This document shows, in pieces, positions 1 to 5,570 of a DNA stretch of 5,657 bases. This DNA comes from JBKHDT01 sp049974825 (GTDB taxonomy: Bacteria > Pseudomonadota > Gammaproteobacteria > Halothiobacillales > Halothiobacillaceae). How positions within the stretch are numbered: position 1 is the first letter of the stretch; each line of letters starts with the position of its first letter. The notes beneath the pieces were generated by a model. It saw nothing but the letters and a program-made list of their open reading frames with translations, was not told the origin of the DNA and ran no database searches. The stretch spans positions 1 to 5,657 of the forward strand of contig JBNGDJ010000130.1 of assembly GCA_049974825.1 (NCBI GenBank). Direction: 5' to 3'. Position numbers and translations under genes: made by a program.

Positions 1-34
1 TTCTGTTTCCGGGCATGTGAAAGTCTACCCTCGG

Positions 35-77
35 GAGGCCGCATTCCGCAAGGGGTTCCAGAGGCCGGTTGCCGCAA
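35..77. repeat. imperfect direct repeat near the left edge
   Basis: Two 17-nt copies (35-51 and 61-77) both begin GAGGCCG and end CCGCAA. They match at 14 of 17 positions and start 26 nt apart. Nothing in this stretch codes for a recognisable protein. The copies could be a chance similarity or a degenerate edge of a repeat array that continues to the left. Two copies are not enough to call CRISPR. Confidence 0.3.
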
Positions 78-132
78 TCGAGCCGTTTTTTGGCGCTTGG
101 ACGCCAACCCCCTGTTGAAAACCTGTGCGCAA

Positions 133-170
133 ACCAAAAAACATCCATTGAATCAGATGGATGTAATGGT
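133..170 (-). terminator. leftward hairpin with T-tract, candidate intrinsic terminator
   Basis: The arms ACATCCAT (141-148) and ATGGATGT (157-164) are perfect complements around an 8-nt loop. A second layer, ACCA (133-136) with TGGT (167-170), also pairs. Read on the minus strand, the 3' arm runs straight into a T-tract (complement of A136-A141), the arrangement of a Rho-independent terminator. The stem has only three GC pairs out of eight, so it would be weak. It could end the leftward cas2 transcript, or a shorter transcript from the promoter-like sequence at 209-236. Confidence 0.45.
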
Positions 171-208
171 CGAGCTCGTTGCGCAATTCATGCGTTTTAT
201 GCGAAGTA

Positions 209-236
209 ATCATAAAATATTGTTTTAACGAAACAA
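209..236 (-). promoter_or_regulatory. leftward promoter-like sequence over an inverted repeat
   Basis: On the minus strand TTGTTT (complement of 231-236) is followed after 16 nt by TATGAT (complement of 209-214). The latter is one mismatch from the sigma-70 -10 consensus; the -35 match is only partial. The -35 part lies inside a perfect inverted repeat, ATTGTTT (219-225) and AAACAAT (231-237), which could be an operator. The surrounding DNA is clearly richer in A and T than the genes. Transcription would start near 202 and run left, either into the hairpin at 133-170 or onward to whatever lies beyond the window edge. Confidence 0.35.
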
Positions 237-379
237 TCTGCCGCTCGATAGCCTGCTAACAATGTTGCCCAAAAACCACTGTTGTATTTTCGTGTTGCTC
301 TGGAGATACACTTGGCGATACACCCGTCGCGACGGAACGCGACATGGTGGATTGCCGGGATACCCACGACAGGGCGCAG

Positions 380-652
380 TCAGACCACTTCCCATACGGG
401 ATCGTGCAGCGGCCCGCCGACGCCATCAAACAGGACATCCTTGCGATCGTATCCGCAGAGCCGATAGTAGCGGACCCGGTCTTCCTCCGGGTCAATCACT
501 CGTCGAATCCGTGCCTTCATGGCCCGATAACGCGGAGCGTCCAGCGGGCATTCAAATACACTCAGCTGCACGCGCTCGCCGTAGCCTTCCATAATGCGGG
601 CTACGCGGCGCAGTCGCTTGGGGTCGCTGATGTCGTAGCAAACGATGTACAT
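380..652 (-). CDS. cas2: CRISPR-associated protein Cas2 (second copy)
   Basis: This is a 90-residue Cas2, the usual size for the family. Cas2 dimers bridge two Cas1 dimers to form the spacer-integration complex. The ferredoxin-like fold starts with the beta strand MYIVCYDIS, which carries the conserved acidic residue D7. It continues with GERVQLSVFEC around residues 39-49 and ends with the RYYRLCGY strand and a short C-terminal strand. The ATG at 652 is chosen because AAGGGGGG lies just upstream; an in-frame TTG at 694 would add 14 residues with no Cas2 character. It is the last gene of the leftward RT-Cas1 operon, 229 nt after the first Cas2. It shares YDIS, GER-Q-SVFEC, IDP and RYY-LCGY with that protein but is otherwise clearly diverged. 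Family assignment is firm. Whether it pairs with itself, with the other Cas2, or serves another array cannot be read from sequence. Confidence 0.94.
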   Translation of the reverse strand: MYIVCYDISDPKRLRRVARIMEGYGERVQLSVFECPLDAPRYRAMKARIRRVIDPEEDRVRYYRLCGYDRKDVLFDGVGGPLHDPVWEVV

Positions 653-881
653 ATCCCCCCTTCCCGGACTGGTCTGCACCTTCTCGAAAAACAATCAGGC
701 AAGGTCTGCATGAATGCTTCAGATTCCCGATTGCAGCATCAATGCCCCGCAGCCACCACCACAACTTGAACCATGGGACTGCCAACCAACGCATGTCTGT
801 CAGCCCCTGCATTTCTGCGCAGGGCCCGCAGAAGAATTTGTGCCGTCGCTGCCTTGGCCCACAGCGAAGTGCGCGGCATTT
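653..881 (-). other. non-coding gap between the two cas2 genes, with hairpin
   Basis: These 229 nt between the two cas2 genes carry no supportable gene. Open frames crossing it lack ribosome binding sites and run into cas2 in the wrong frame. A perfect 7-bp stem, TTCTGCG (813-819) with CGCAGAA (827-833), closes a 7-nt loop. No T-tract follows on the minus strand, so it looks more like a processing or stability element than a terminator. The sequence TTCTCGAAA (681-689) also occurs in the other gap of this operon (1243-1251). The ribosome binding site of the downstream cas2 is the purine run AAGGGGGG (complement of 655-662). Confidence 0.5.
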
Positions 882-1166
882 TCAGATGATGTACAAGTCG
901 GGGTCGTCGGGTTCTCTGCCGAGTCCTTCGTATTCGACCTGGCCAACGCAGTAACCGCAAAGGGGGTAGTATCGGATGCTGTCGGTTTGCGGATCAATCA
1001 TCCGGGCAAGCTCCCCCCGCAGATAGGTCAGTTCGTCACGCGTGAGAAAACATTCGAACACGCTTTTCTGGGTGCGCTCACCGCGGCCGAGCAAGGCTTT
1101 TTCCACGGCCAGGCGCGTCTTGTCTTCGCTGATGTCGTAGGCAACAACCCACAGCCGGGTGCCCAT
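882..1166 (-). CDS. cas2: CRISPR-associated protein Cas2 (first copy)
   Basis: A 94-residue Cas2, the structural partner of Cas1 in spacer integration. It opens with the family strand LWVVAYDIS carrying conserved D11. It has GERTQKSVFECFL near residues 28-41, then IDPQTDSIRYYPLCGY, and ends in a short acidic tail (DDPDLYII). The ATG at 1166 is strongly favoured by AGGAG eight nt upstream. The frame stays open to an ATG at 1358, which would add 64 basic residues without family resemblance, so I treat that as untranslated. It lies 233 nt downstream of RT-Cas1 on the same strand and upstream of a second Cas2. As the nearer gene to RT-Cas1 it is the more likely direct partner of that fusion, but this is inference. 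Family identification is firm. Confidence 0.95.
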   Translation of the reverse strand: MGTRLWVVAYDISEDKTRLAVEKALLGRGERTQKSVFECFLTRDELTYLRGELARMIDPQTDSIRYYPLCGYCVGQVEYEGLGREPDDPDLYII

Positions 1167-1399
1167 GCCCTGCTCTCCTCTGACATGACGAATGTTCCGT
1201 CGACCCTGCTCCGGGAACCGCGAAAAACTCCGTCCTTGGTTTTTCTCGAAAGGTTTTTCCAGTCGCCCTTTCAAGGATTTTGCCGCAAAACCACGAACAG
1301 CGCGCATCGAAGGATCGGGCCTGACGAGGCCTCGAAGCTGCACCATGCCAAGGCACATGGGTCACGAAGGCTTTTGGCATAGAAGCCGGGATGGGCGAC
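1167..1399 (-). other. non-coding gap between RT-cas1 and cas2, with inverted repeats
   Basis: These 233 nt separate the RT-Cas1 stop from the cas2 start. Just past the stop is a perfect inverted repeat, ATGCCAA (1345-1351) with TTGGCAT (1374-1380). Further on are a perfect palindrome CGAGGCCTCG (1325-1334) and another stem, GAAAAAC (1222-1228) with GTTTTTC (1239-1245). None is followed by a convincing T-tract on the minus strand. The cas2 frame continues open through much of the gap, but the good ribosome binding site (AGGAG, within 1175-1179) sits right before the internal ATG. The gap could hold an attenuator, an RNA-processing site or a second promoter; I cannot tell which. Confidence 0.45.
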
Positions 1400-3553
1400 T
1401 CAGCCCTTGAGCCGATAGGGCTTGTATACGGGCTCTTCTCCACGAACGACCCGCGCGTAGTGCCAGACCTGCCGGTGCATGATTCGCTGCATGTCGCTGC
1501 GCTTTTTGCCGGTTTCGGCGACCACCTGGCTGCGGACCCGGGTTTGCAGCATCGACAAGTACTGCCGCCTGGCCCGCTCGGTCATGCGACAGGGCAACTC
1601 GGCATCGGCCTCCCAAACAAAGCAGTCCCGGTCGAAGGTGCCGCGCAGCAACGCCTGGATGGCCACCTGTTCGACGATCGGGGTTCGGAACTCTTCCATG
1701 AGGTCGGAGACCAGGGCTTCATGCCGCCCATTGGTGGCGTGCAGGTGACCGAGCATGGGATGCAGCCCCCGTCGCTCGACCAGACTGTGCATCTGGCTGA
1801 ACAGGACCCCATAGCCGTAGGAGAGCAGGACATTGAAGGGGTCTTCGGGCGGGCGCTTGCGCCGGCCGGAGAAGCCCCACTGCTCGGGCAGCAGGGCCTT
1901 GAGGGCCACGAAGTAGGCCCGGGCACAGGCTCCTTCGATGCCGCGCACCTTGTCGAGGGTGTCGCGGGTGGCGAGTGTATCCTGCAGCAGGGACATGTGG
2001 CGCTCGGCCTCCCAGACTTCCGCAAGGTCGCGCCGACGGTTGAGCCGCCGCAGCAGGGCACGCTGGTTGTGAATCTTGGCGGCCACTGCGGCGCGGCCAA
2101 TCATCAGGGCGAAGTCGGGTTCGTCCTGGCGTCGGAACTGGTGCTTCTGAAGCTCCAAGGCTTCGCGGCGATGCAGGTGCAGGCTGGCGCGGATTCGTCC
2201 GGTCGGTTCTGCAAAGTGCCAGCTGACTGGACGCTGGCCGGCATGACGCAACAGCGCGGTGCTGACGAGGCAGTTGCCGTGAATCAGCACATGGTCAAGC
2301 TTGTGGATGGGGATGCTGGCCACCTGCTGGCCCTTGCGCAGGACGCCGATGCGCTCGCCGTCCTTGATCAGGGAGTAGCCATGTTCGGTGATGACCAGTC
2401 CACGCAGCAGTGGTTCGAGCGGTTCACCATCCCCGCGCACTGAGCGGGTGGCAACATGCCAGCCGCGTCCGGGGTCGGGGTCCTCCAGTGCTTCCTCGGC
2501 GGGAATGTCCCGGACAGTCACCAGTTGCTCAAGCACGGCCTCAAGCGCCACTTCAACCGGTTCGGGATCGGGGCCGGCGGGCACGCCCGCAATGCCGGCA
2601 GGCTGGGTTTCTTCGGCTTCGCTGGGGGCGGCGGCACTGAGCTGGTCGGCATCCGGCATCACCCAGGTGGCCGCTTGCTGTTCTTCGGGGCGCAGCAGAT
2701 TGCGGATGAACTCGACACCAAGAAACCGGAACCCCTGGTCAAAATGGGTAATGCGGGTCTTTTCCTGCTTGAGATTGAGCTTCAGCCCCTTGATGACGTC
2801 TTCGGTGAGCGCCATGGCTTGCTCGGCGCCCGCCTGGTCCTTGCAGAGAATGAGAAAGTCATCGGCAAAGCGCACCAGGCGCATGTTTTCGCGCAGCAGC
2901 GCTTCGTCAAAATCATCGAGATACAGATTGGACAGCAGCGGCGAAATCGGTGAGCCCTGGGGCACGCCCTTGACGATCAGTTGCGGGCTGGAGCCATCCG
3001 CCGGCTGCAGGGTGGCGCTCAACCACAGCTCAATCAGAGACAAGGGGCTGTGGTCGGTCAGAGTCTTGCGCAGTTTGGCCAGCAGCAATTCGTGGTTGAT
3101 CTCGTCGAAGAAGGCCTGGATGTCGGCATCCACGACCCACTGGTATCCCTGATCCCGGTACCAGGCGACGCGGGCCACGGCCATGGGCACCGAACGGCCC
3201 ACACGGTAGGCAAAGCTGGCATCCTCCAGTTCCTTTTCGATCAACGGACCAAGAACGAGCGCGGTGGCTGTTTGAAGCACGCGATCCCGAACCGTGGGCA
3301 CCGCCAGCCGCCGCAACCGCCCGTCGGGCTTGGGCAGGGCCACTTCCTTGAGCGGCGCAGGCTTGTACTCGCCGCGCTCGACCATGTGCTTGAGCGTCAG
3401 CAGCTTGCCAAAGACATTGTGGGAGAACACCTCGATCGTCTGGCCGTCGACGCCGGCCATGCCCTTGTTGCTGCGCACTTTTTCCCAGGCCTGAAACAGG
3501 TTGCGCTCCTGGAGGATGGTCTGAAGGAGGTTTTCGGATGACGGCGAATTCAT
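1400..3553 (-). CDS. cas1: reverse transcriptase-Cas1 fusion (RT-Cas1)
   Basis: A 717-residue fusion of a group II intron-type reverse transcriptase and the CRISPR integrase Cas1. Characterised RT-Cas1 proteins with Cas2 insert spacers from RNA as well as DNA. RT (about 1-285): GVDG near 34, LPKPDG near 73, motif A with catalytic D144 (ADIQAFFD), PQGSPISPLLSNLYLD near 198-213, and the active-site FADD (229-232, D231/D232) replacing the commoner YADD. FLGVEF (277-282) closes the palm. A linker of about 95 residues rich in Ala, Pro and Glu follows. Cas1 (about 386-717) has VRGIEGACAR with metal ligand E540, LSYGYG near 577, H605 (GHLH) and D617/E620 (SDLMEEFR), so both enzymes look intact. There is no N-terminal Cas6 domain and no maturase or endonuclease domain. 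An in-frame stop sits directly before a TTG at 3568; I prefer the ATG at 3553. Neither start has a strong ribosome binding site. It heads the leftward operon. Confidence 0.97.
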   Translation of the reverse strand: MNSPSSENLLQTILQERNLFQAWEKVRSNKGMAGVDGQTIEVFSHNVFGKLLTLKHMVERGEYKPAPLKEVALPKPDGRLRRLAVPTVRDRVLQTATALVLGPLIEKELEDASFAYRVGRSVPMAVARVAWYRDQGYQWVVDADIQAFFDEINHELLLAKLRKTLTDHSPLSLIELWLSATLQPADGSSPQLIVKGVPQGSPISPLLSNLYLDDFDEALLRENMRLVRFADDFLILCKDQAGAEQAMALTEDVIKGLKLNLKQEKTRITHFDQGFRFLGVEFIRNLLRPEEQQAATWVMPDADQLSAAAPSEAEETQPAGIAGVPAGPDPEPVEVALEAVLEQLVTVRDIPAEEALEDPDPGRGWHVATRSVRGDGEPLEPLLRGLVITEHGYSLIKDGERIGVLRKGQQVASIPIHKLDHVLIHGNCLVSTALLRHAGQRPVSWHFAEPTGRIRASLHLHRREALELQKHQFRRQDEPDFALMIGRAAVAAKIHNQRALLRRLNRRRDLAEVWEAERHMSLLQDTLATRDTLDKVRGIEGACARAYFVALKALLPEQWGFSGRRKRPPEDPFNVLLSYGYGVLFSQMHSLVERRGLHPMLGHLHATNGRHEALVSDLMEEFRTPIVEQVAIQALLRGTFDRDCFVWEADAELPCRMTERARRQYLSMLQTRVRSQVVAETGKKRSDMQRIMHRQVWHYARVVRGEEPVYKPYRLKG

Positions 3554-3568
3554 GCTTCTTGGTTCCAA

Positions 3569-3687
3569 TCATCTGGCCGGCGTGACCACCGCGCCGCCCC
3601 ACTTGCGCGGGCCAGTCCGTCATTGTCGACAAGCCCGTTCGCCTGCTGCAAGAATAAGCCTTTCGAGTACCCTTTCGGAGCAGGTCC
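3569..3687. promoter_or_regulatory. divergent control region between RT-cas1 and the CARF nuclease gene
   Basis: About 120 nt separate the two divergent genes, so promoters for both should lie here. A perfect 10-bp palindrome TTGTCGACAA sits at 3623-3632. Two CCTTTCG copies lie 12 nt apart at 3659-3665 and 3671-3677, just upstream of the rightward start, close to one helical turn. Either could bind a regulator of both units. I find no convincing -35/-10 pair. AGAATAA (3651-3657) reads as TTATTCT leftward and is a possible -10 for RT-cas1. GGAG at 3677-3680 is the rightward ribosome binding site. Confidence 0.4.
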
Positions 3688-4905
3688 GTGCAAGAGAACG
3701 CCCCCTCGGCGGGTGAGTCGCCCGCCTCTGCCGGCTCGACCGGCTTGCCCACCACCCATCTTGCGCTGGTGAGTCACCACCCGATGCCGACTCTAGGCCC
3801 CCTGCTCGATCCGGGGCTGGGTTGCCAGAAAGCGATCCTGGTGGCCGGCCGCGAACGCGAACAGCACGCCTGGCACCAGGCGGCAGTGCTCGAGCGTCAC
3901 GGCCTGGCGGTGCAAGTCGAGACGGTCCGCAGTGCCTACGACCTGACCAAACTTCGGCAAGACTTGGCATTGCTGCTGCCTGCAGAGGAAGAGGCGGCGA
4001 TCAACGTGACAGGCGGCAGCAAGCTGATGAGCATCGCCGCCCACATGGCGGCCGAGGAGCTCGGCCATGCGGCCTACTACATCCACCTGCACGAGGATAG
4101 CGTACTGTGGCTGAACCGGGACTGGCCGGCACACGCCATTGCCGACCGGGTGGGACTGGTGGATTATCTTCGGGCGATCGGGCTGGAAGCGGCTCGGCAG
4201 CCGACGACTCCCTTTTCAGGTGACGCGCATGCGCTGGCGCTGGAGATTGCTAGCAACGCCGCGTTGTTCGAACAGTTGCAGGCTTTCACGGGAATCATCC
4301 AGACAGGCAAAAGCCAGAAACGCGCGCCGCACAAGTTCAACCGCAAGGAACGCCGAAAGTACAACCGACTGGAAGTCGAGTTGCGGGCAGCCGGCATCGG
4401 GCGATGGGAAAGCCCCGACAAGCCGCTTTCGGCTTTTGTCTTCACCCATCCGCAGGGATTGGGCTTTATCAACGGCGTCTGGCTGGAATACCTGGCGGAG
4501 GCCGTTGTGCGGCGGCTGGCGGAGAAAACGAGCCTGATTCACGATGTGGAACGCGGGCTGCTGGTGCGTGTGCCGGGTGAGGATGCGACCAGTACACTGG
4601 TGAATGAACTGGACGTGATGTTCCTGTTCGACAATGCCCTGTTCATGATCGAGTGCAAGACGGGGAAAAACCAAAATCAGAAAATCACCGAGGATCTGCA
4701 CCGGCTGGAGACGCTCCGGGATCAGCTCGGGGGCATTCGGGGCAAGGCGCTGCTGCTTTCGCTCAAGCAGCCCGGCGCCAACATGATGCGGCGCGCATCA
4801 ACCATGGGCATCGGGGTCTGCGCAGGCTTCGAGGAGTTGTCCCGGCTTGAGGCCGTGATTGTGGACTGGCTGGAGGGCGACCCGCAAACGGCCTCGATGA
4901 GCTGA
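3688..4905 (+). CDS. card1: Card1/Can2-like CARF-PD-(D/E)XK nuclease (DUF1887)
   Basis: A 405-residue ancillary type III CRISPR effector. Card1 and Can2 bind cyclic oligoadenylate made by Cas10 through a CARF domain, which switches on non-specific cutting of DNA and/or RNA by a C-terminal PD-(D/E)XK domain. Here the CARF domain spans about 22-165: the first strand LALVSHHPMPTL (25-36) and the ligand-loop motif NVTGGSKLMSIAA (106-118) are visible. A basic connector (about 207-230) follows. The nuclease shows GVWLE (E267), NELDVMFLF with D309, and IECKT (E322, K324), a complete D...ExK set. GTG at 3688 is supported by GGAG seven nt upstream. It gives a roughly 20-residue Ala/Ser-rich lead before the fold; a TTG at 3745 would trim it. 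It is divergent from the RT-Cas1 operon. No Cas10 is in view, so its activator must be made elsewhere. Assignment to DUF1887 is firm; ligand size and nucleic-acid preference are unknown. Confidence 0.9.
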   Translation: MQENAPSAGESPASAGSTGLPTTHLALVSHHPMPTLGPLLDPGLGCQKAILVAGREREQHAWHQAAVLERHGLAVQVETVRSAYDLTKLRQDLALLLPAEEEAAINVTGGSKLMSIAAHMAAEELGHAAYYIHLHEDSVLWLNRDWPAHAIADRVGLVDYLRAIGLEAARQPTTPFSGDAHALALEIASNAALFEQLQAFTGIIQTGKSQKRAPHKFNRKERRKYNRLEVELRAAGIGRWESPDKPLSAFVFTHPQGLGFINGVWLEYLAEAVVRRLAEKTSLIHDVERGLLVRVPGEDATSTLVNELDVMFLFDNALFMIECKTGKNQNQKITEDLHRLETLRDQLGGIRGKALLLSLKQPGANMMRRASTMGIGVCAGFEELSRLEAVIVDWLEGDPQTASMS

Positions 4906-5040
4906 GAAGGCCTTGCAAGCGGCCGTGGCGGCAGGTTGATGGTGCCCAGCGCAACACCGGACGCCGGGGGAATCCAGGCACCAATTCAAGGATTTTCCAT
5001 TGGCGTTGCTGCGGCATCCCTGCCTCGACAAAAACTCTGC
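4906..5040. other. intergenic stretch after the CARF nuclease gene
   Basis: This short region between the CARF nuclease stop and the first hairpin repeat holds no gene and no clear terminator. AAGGCCTT (4907-4914) and a CCGG-ACG-CCGG stem are present, but neither is followed by T residues. The hairpins further right may serve to end the transcript or protect its 3' end. Confidence 0.35.
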
Positions 5041-5095
5041 CTCGTTCCCAGGCTCTGTCTGGGAACGGGATATGCCGCAAGCTCTGCTTGCGGGG
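5041..5095 (+). repeat. double-hairpin repeat, copy 1
   Basis: A 55-nt unit with two adjacent hairpins. The first (5043-5067) has arms CGTTCCCAG and CTGGGAACG, extended by two further pairs (one G-T) to a TCT loop. The second (5075-5093) has arms CCGCAAGC and GCTTGCGG around TCT. It matches copy 2 (5406-5460) at 52 of 55 positions. Short GTTCCC...GGGAAC hairpins of this kind are typical non-coding interspersed repeats in some proteobacteria. Confidence 0.85.
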
Positions 5096-5124
5096 TGTCG
5101 GGGGATGATGTGACCAGTTCCGTC

Positions 5125-5152
5125 GGCCTGACAAGGCGAAGTCGCATCAGGC
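5125..5152 (-). repeat. REP-like palindromic element, leftward
   Basis: On the minus strand this reads GCCTGATGCG, then a short inner stem, then CTTGTCAGGCC. The arms GCCTGA and TCAGGC pair across a bulge. This is the architecture and near-sequence of classical enterobacterial REP elements. The element at 5480-5515 belongs to the same family in the opposite orientation. Confidence 0.6.
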
Positions 5153-5154
5153 AT

Positions 5155-5290
5155 TTCCCCGAGCCGGCGGTGTGGTGCCCCTGCCCGACCGTAGTGGGTT
5201 TGCCCAGCCTCGGTGGCTGGTTCCCCGAGCCGGCAGTGTGGTGTGGTGCCCTGCCCGACGGTGGTGGGTTTGCCCAGCCTCGGTGGCTGG
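5155..5290 (+). repeat. two-copy tandem duplication of a 66-70 bp unit
   Basis: Copy A (5155-5220, 66 nt) and copy B (5221-5290, 70 nt) abut directly. Both begin TTCCCCGAGCCGGC, and the last 27 nt of each are identical. B differs mainly by an extra GTG-containing insertion near its middle (GTGTGGTGTGG against GTGTGG). The final CGGTGGCTGG occurs a third time at 5571-5580. The high identity suggests a recent duplication by slippage or unequal recombination. Confidence 0.85.
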
Positions 5291-5367
5291 GCCTGCAGAG
5301 CAGGCCCAGCAGGCGTTCCCAAGCAGAGCTTGGGAACGAGGGGTGCGGGGGTGTGGTTGAGGCGCCG
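5281..5367 (+). repeat. 87-bp direct repeat, copy 1
   Basis: This matches 5571-5657 at 84 of 87 positions, and the differences are clustered between its two hairpins. It contains a stem GGGCCTGC/GCAGGCCC with loop AGA (5289-5307). It also contains an 11-bp stem CGTTCCCAAGC/GCTTGGGAACG with loop AGA (5314-5338). A G-rich tail ending GGCGCCG follows. Its GTTCCC hairpin points opposite to the double-hairpin repeats, because the flanking CTC of that family lies on the minus strand here. Confidence 0.88.
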
Positions 5368-5405
5368 GGTCCCGGCTACGGACCGGTGTCGGCCTGCCTC
5401 CCCGC

Positions 5406-5460
5406 CTCGTTCCCAGGCTCCGCCTGGGAACGGGATATGCCGCAAGCTCTGCTTGCGAGG
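5406..5460 (+). repeat. double-hairpin repeat, copy 2
   Basis: This is the second copy of the 55-nt unit at 5041-5095. The first hairpin (5408-5432) is a perfect 11-bp stem with loop TCC, arms CGTTCCCAGGC and GCCTGGGAACG. The second (5441-5457) pairs CGCAAGC with GCTTGCG around TCT. Two of the three differences from copy 1 fall in the first hairpin and turn copy 1's G-T pair into a G-C pair, so stem pairing is kept or improved. Confidence 0.85.
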
Positions 5461-5479
5461 TCGGGGTTCGGCACTGCGT

Positions 5480-5515
5480 GCCGGATGCGTGCCGAGGGCG
5501 CTTGTCCGGCCTACG
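5480..5515 (+). repeat. REP-like palindromic element, rightward
   Basis: The unit starts GCCGGATGCG and ends CTTGTCCGGCCTACG, with GCCGGA pairing to TCCGGC. The conserved head and the GGCCTACG tail closely resemble enterobacterial REP elements. An adjoining 6-bp stem CGGCAC/GTGCCG with a 3-nt loop (5469-5483) overlaps its start. REP elements are moved by RAYT transposases (IS200/IS605-like); none is encoded here, so this copy is non-autonomous. Confidence 0.7.
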
Positions 5516-5570
5516 TCCTGCGGGGTCGGGCGTGATGCCGGGCCCTGGCACTGGTGGTTTTACCTCACCA

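Larger units (their letters stand above)
1..379. other. gene-free flank downstream of the cas operon
   Basis: I see no convincing gene here. The longest open frame (25-213, minus) has no ribosome binding site and resembles nothing I recognise. The stretch holds the imperfect repeat, promoter-like sequence and hairpin listed separately. It also has an inverted repeat, TTGGCG (90-95) with CGCCAA (102-107); back-to-back palindromes CGAGCTCG and TTGCGCAA (171-186); two GATACAC copies 12 nt apart (305-311, 317-323); and a perfect 12-bp palindrome CCGTCGCGACGG (324-335), 45 nt beyond the cas2 stop. CRISPR arrays often lie next to adaptation genes, so this may be a leader or array flank, but no repeat-spacer series is visible. 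Confidence 0.5.

Noticed and set aside
25..213. 62-codon minus-strand frame at the left edge
   Set aside because: No ribosome binding site, no known similarity, and it overlaps the candidate terminator hairpin.
552..812. Small protein with a Trp-rich segment between the cas2 genes
   Set aside because: The ATG has no ribosome binding site and the frame runs into the second cas2 out of phase.
714..1382. 222-codon open frame on the plus strand
   Set aside because: It lies opposite the first cas2 and its gaps and has no family resemblance.
1391..2443. 350-codon open frame on the plus strand
   Set aside because: It is antisense to RT-Cas1, with no recognisable domain. Long antisense frames are expected opposite GC-rich genes.
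1400..3553. Group II intron maturase or retron RT
   Set aside because: The C-terminal half is a complete Cas1 with its metal ligands, there is no maturase or endonuclease domain, and two cas2 genes follow.
4798..5535. Long open frames on both strands across the repeat island
   Set aside because: The translations are the hairpin repeats read through (recurrent AWERG- and LCLGT-like strings), a known type of spurious prediction.
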